Shown: piece after piece, positions 5,928-6,844 of the stretch
Layout of the letters: each line of letters begins with the position of its first letter
Position numbering within the stretch: the first letter of the stretch is position 1
NCBI GenBank assembly: GCA_947469815.1
Contig: CANIRI010000134.1
Location: 1-6,844 of the forward strand
Length of the DNA: 6,844 nt
Source: Comamonadaceae bacterium
Lineage (GTDB): Bacteria > Pseudomonadota > Gammaproteobacteria > Burkholderiales > Burkholderiaceae_C
Reading direction: 5' to 3'
Made by a program: the position numbers and the translations under genes
The notes under the pieces: generated by a model
Seen by the model: the letters and a program-made list of their open reading frames with translations, nothing else
Database searches by the model: none
Told to the model about the DNA's origin: nothing

Positions 5928-6844
5928 ATGAAAAATTGGTTGCTTTCGGTCTTCTGGTTGCTGTGCGCAGTTTCGGGGCATGCGCAGTTTCGTGTGGAAG
6001 TGTCTGGCGTCGGTACGACCCAGATCCCGGTGGCTGTCACGCCTTTTCGTGGCAACGACGTCAGCGTTCAAAAGATGTCAGCCATCATCCAGGCTGATCT
6101 GGAGCGCAGCGGAATTTTCCGGAGCATCGATGTGATTGGCGCACCGGCCACCGATGAAACAACCGGCCTGCAGGATCCATCTTTCTGGCGTAAAAAAGGC
6201 GCGGACGCCTTGGTCAGCGGTAGCGTGAACCGGCTGTCGGATGGGCGGATGGATGTGCGTTTTCGCTTATGGGACGTTGCCCGTAACGAGAACATGGGTG
6301 GAGTAGGCTATGCAGTAGCGCCTGCGGATATGCGCATGGCAGCGCACAAAATCGCCGACTACGTATACGAAAAGCTGACGGGTGAGAAAGCGGTGTTTTC
6401 TACCCGGATAGCCTACGTGACCAAAAATGGCAACGTGCATACGCTGTGGGTAGCCGACTCGGATGGCGAAAACGCAAGCTTTGCCTTGCGCAGCAACGAG
6501 CCCATTATTTCGCCGGCGTGGTCCCCAACGGGAAGCCAACTGGCCTATGTATCGTTCGAGGCTAGAAAGCCATCGGTGTACGTGCACGATGTCGAGACCG
6601 CAAAGCGCCGTCTGGTGGCGAATTTCAAGGGCTCCAACAGTGCGCCGACCTGGTCGCCAGACGGCCGTACCCTGGCCGTGACGCTCAGCAGGGAAAACGG
6701 CTCTCAGATTTTTCTGTTGGACGCCATGACCCCCGGCGCTGAGCCGCGCCGCATCACCACGTCATCGGCGATCGATACCGAACCCACCTTTTCAAGCGAC
6801 GGGAAAACGATTTACTTCGTCAGTGACCGGGGCGGCACACCGCA
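5928..6844 (+). CDS. tolB: Tol-Pal system beta-propeller protein TolB, 3' end beyond the window
   Basis: Periplasmic component of the Tol-Pal complex, which links the inner membrane proteins TolQRA to the outer-membrane lipoprotein Pal and supports outer membrane constriction at division. The frame is open to the last base, with 305 full codons of an expected total of about 430. Residues 1-19 form a Sec signal peptide: a Lys at position 2, a hydrophobic core WLLSVFWLLCAV, and a probable cleavage after GHA, before QFRVEVSG. Residues about 20-150 are the N-terminal domain, with QADLERSGIFR, FWRKKGADALVSG and DVRFRLWDV as family signatures. The beta-propeller follows, with blades marked by PAWSPTG (W198), PTWSPDG (W242) and PTFSSDG (F288), spaced 44-46 residues. 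YVSFEARKP and FVSDRGG are classic TolB strings. A short GAGA at 5921-5924 is a weak ribosome site. No tolA precedes it: its neighbour 11 bases upstream is a glycosyltransferase. pal would be expected beyond the right edge. Confidence 0.93.
   Translation, partial: MKNWLLSVFWLLCAVSGHAQFRVEVSGVGTTQIPVAVTPFRGNDVSVQKMSAIIQADLERSGIFRSIDVIGAPATDETTGLQDPSFWRKKGADALVSGSVNRLSDGRMDVRFRLWDVARNENMGGVGYAVAPADMRMAAHKIADYVYEKLTGEKAVFSTRIAYVTKNGNVHTLWVADSDGENASFALRSNEPIISPAWSPTGSQLAYVSFEARKPSVYVHDVETAKRRLVANFKGSNSAPTWSPDGRTLAVTLSRENGSQIFLLDAMTPGAEPRRITTSSAIDTEPTFSSDGKTIYFVSDRGGTP

Noticed and set aside
5903..6097. A 64-codon open frame starting inside the GT2 end and overlapping the start of tolB.
   Set aside because: It is out of frame with tolB, whose signal peptide and N-terminal domain are clear from 5928.

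Overview
The window looks like a chromosomal segment of a betaproteobacterium, most likely order Burkholderiales and possibly Comamonadaceae. This rests on GC-rich third codon positions and on RNase G and TolB sequences of the type I associate with that group. It is an inference from sequence style, not a database match. I see no transposase, integrase, tRNA, rRNA or CRISPR, and gene packing is very tight.

Layout from left to right. (1) 1-1032 (+) is the 3' two-thirds of an RNase G gene (rng), with its 5' end outside the window. (2) 1040-2191 (+) is a WaaG-like family 4 glycosyltransferase that starts at TTG directly after the rng stop. It overlaps by 4 bases (ATGA) the next gene, 2188-2937 (+), a polysaccharide deacetylase (NodB/CE4 fold) without a signal peptide. 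(3) Convergent to these, two minus-strand genes are coupled by a TGATG overlap. The first in transcription order is a WaaE/KdtX-like family 2 glycosyltransferase (4220-5017), followed by an O-antigen ligase-family membrane protein (WaaL/Wzy_C, 2928-4220). The ligase and deacetylase genes overlap tail-to-tail by 10 bases. (4) After a 38-bp divergent gap, 5056-5916 (+) is another family 2 glycosyltransferase with a galactosyltransferase-like C-terminal half. Eleven bases later comes tolB (5928 onward), which runs off the right edge and so has no stop codon in the window.

The centre of the window is best read as a lipopolysaccharide (LPS) core assembly locus. Three cytoplasmic-type glycosyltransferases and a cytoplasmic-type sugar deacetylase would build and modify the core oligosaccharide, and a periplasm-facing ligase would attach O-antigen or another capping glycan. 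It is flanked by a housekeeping RNase gene and by tolB, whose product helps maintain the outer membrane. I see no clear new system. The points most worth a second look are the signal-less CE4 deacetylase coupled to a glycosyltransferase, the separation of tolB from a directly preceding tolA, and the continuous gene overlaps with no visible terminator.
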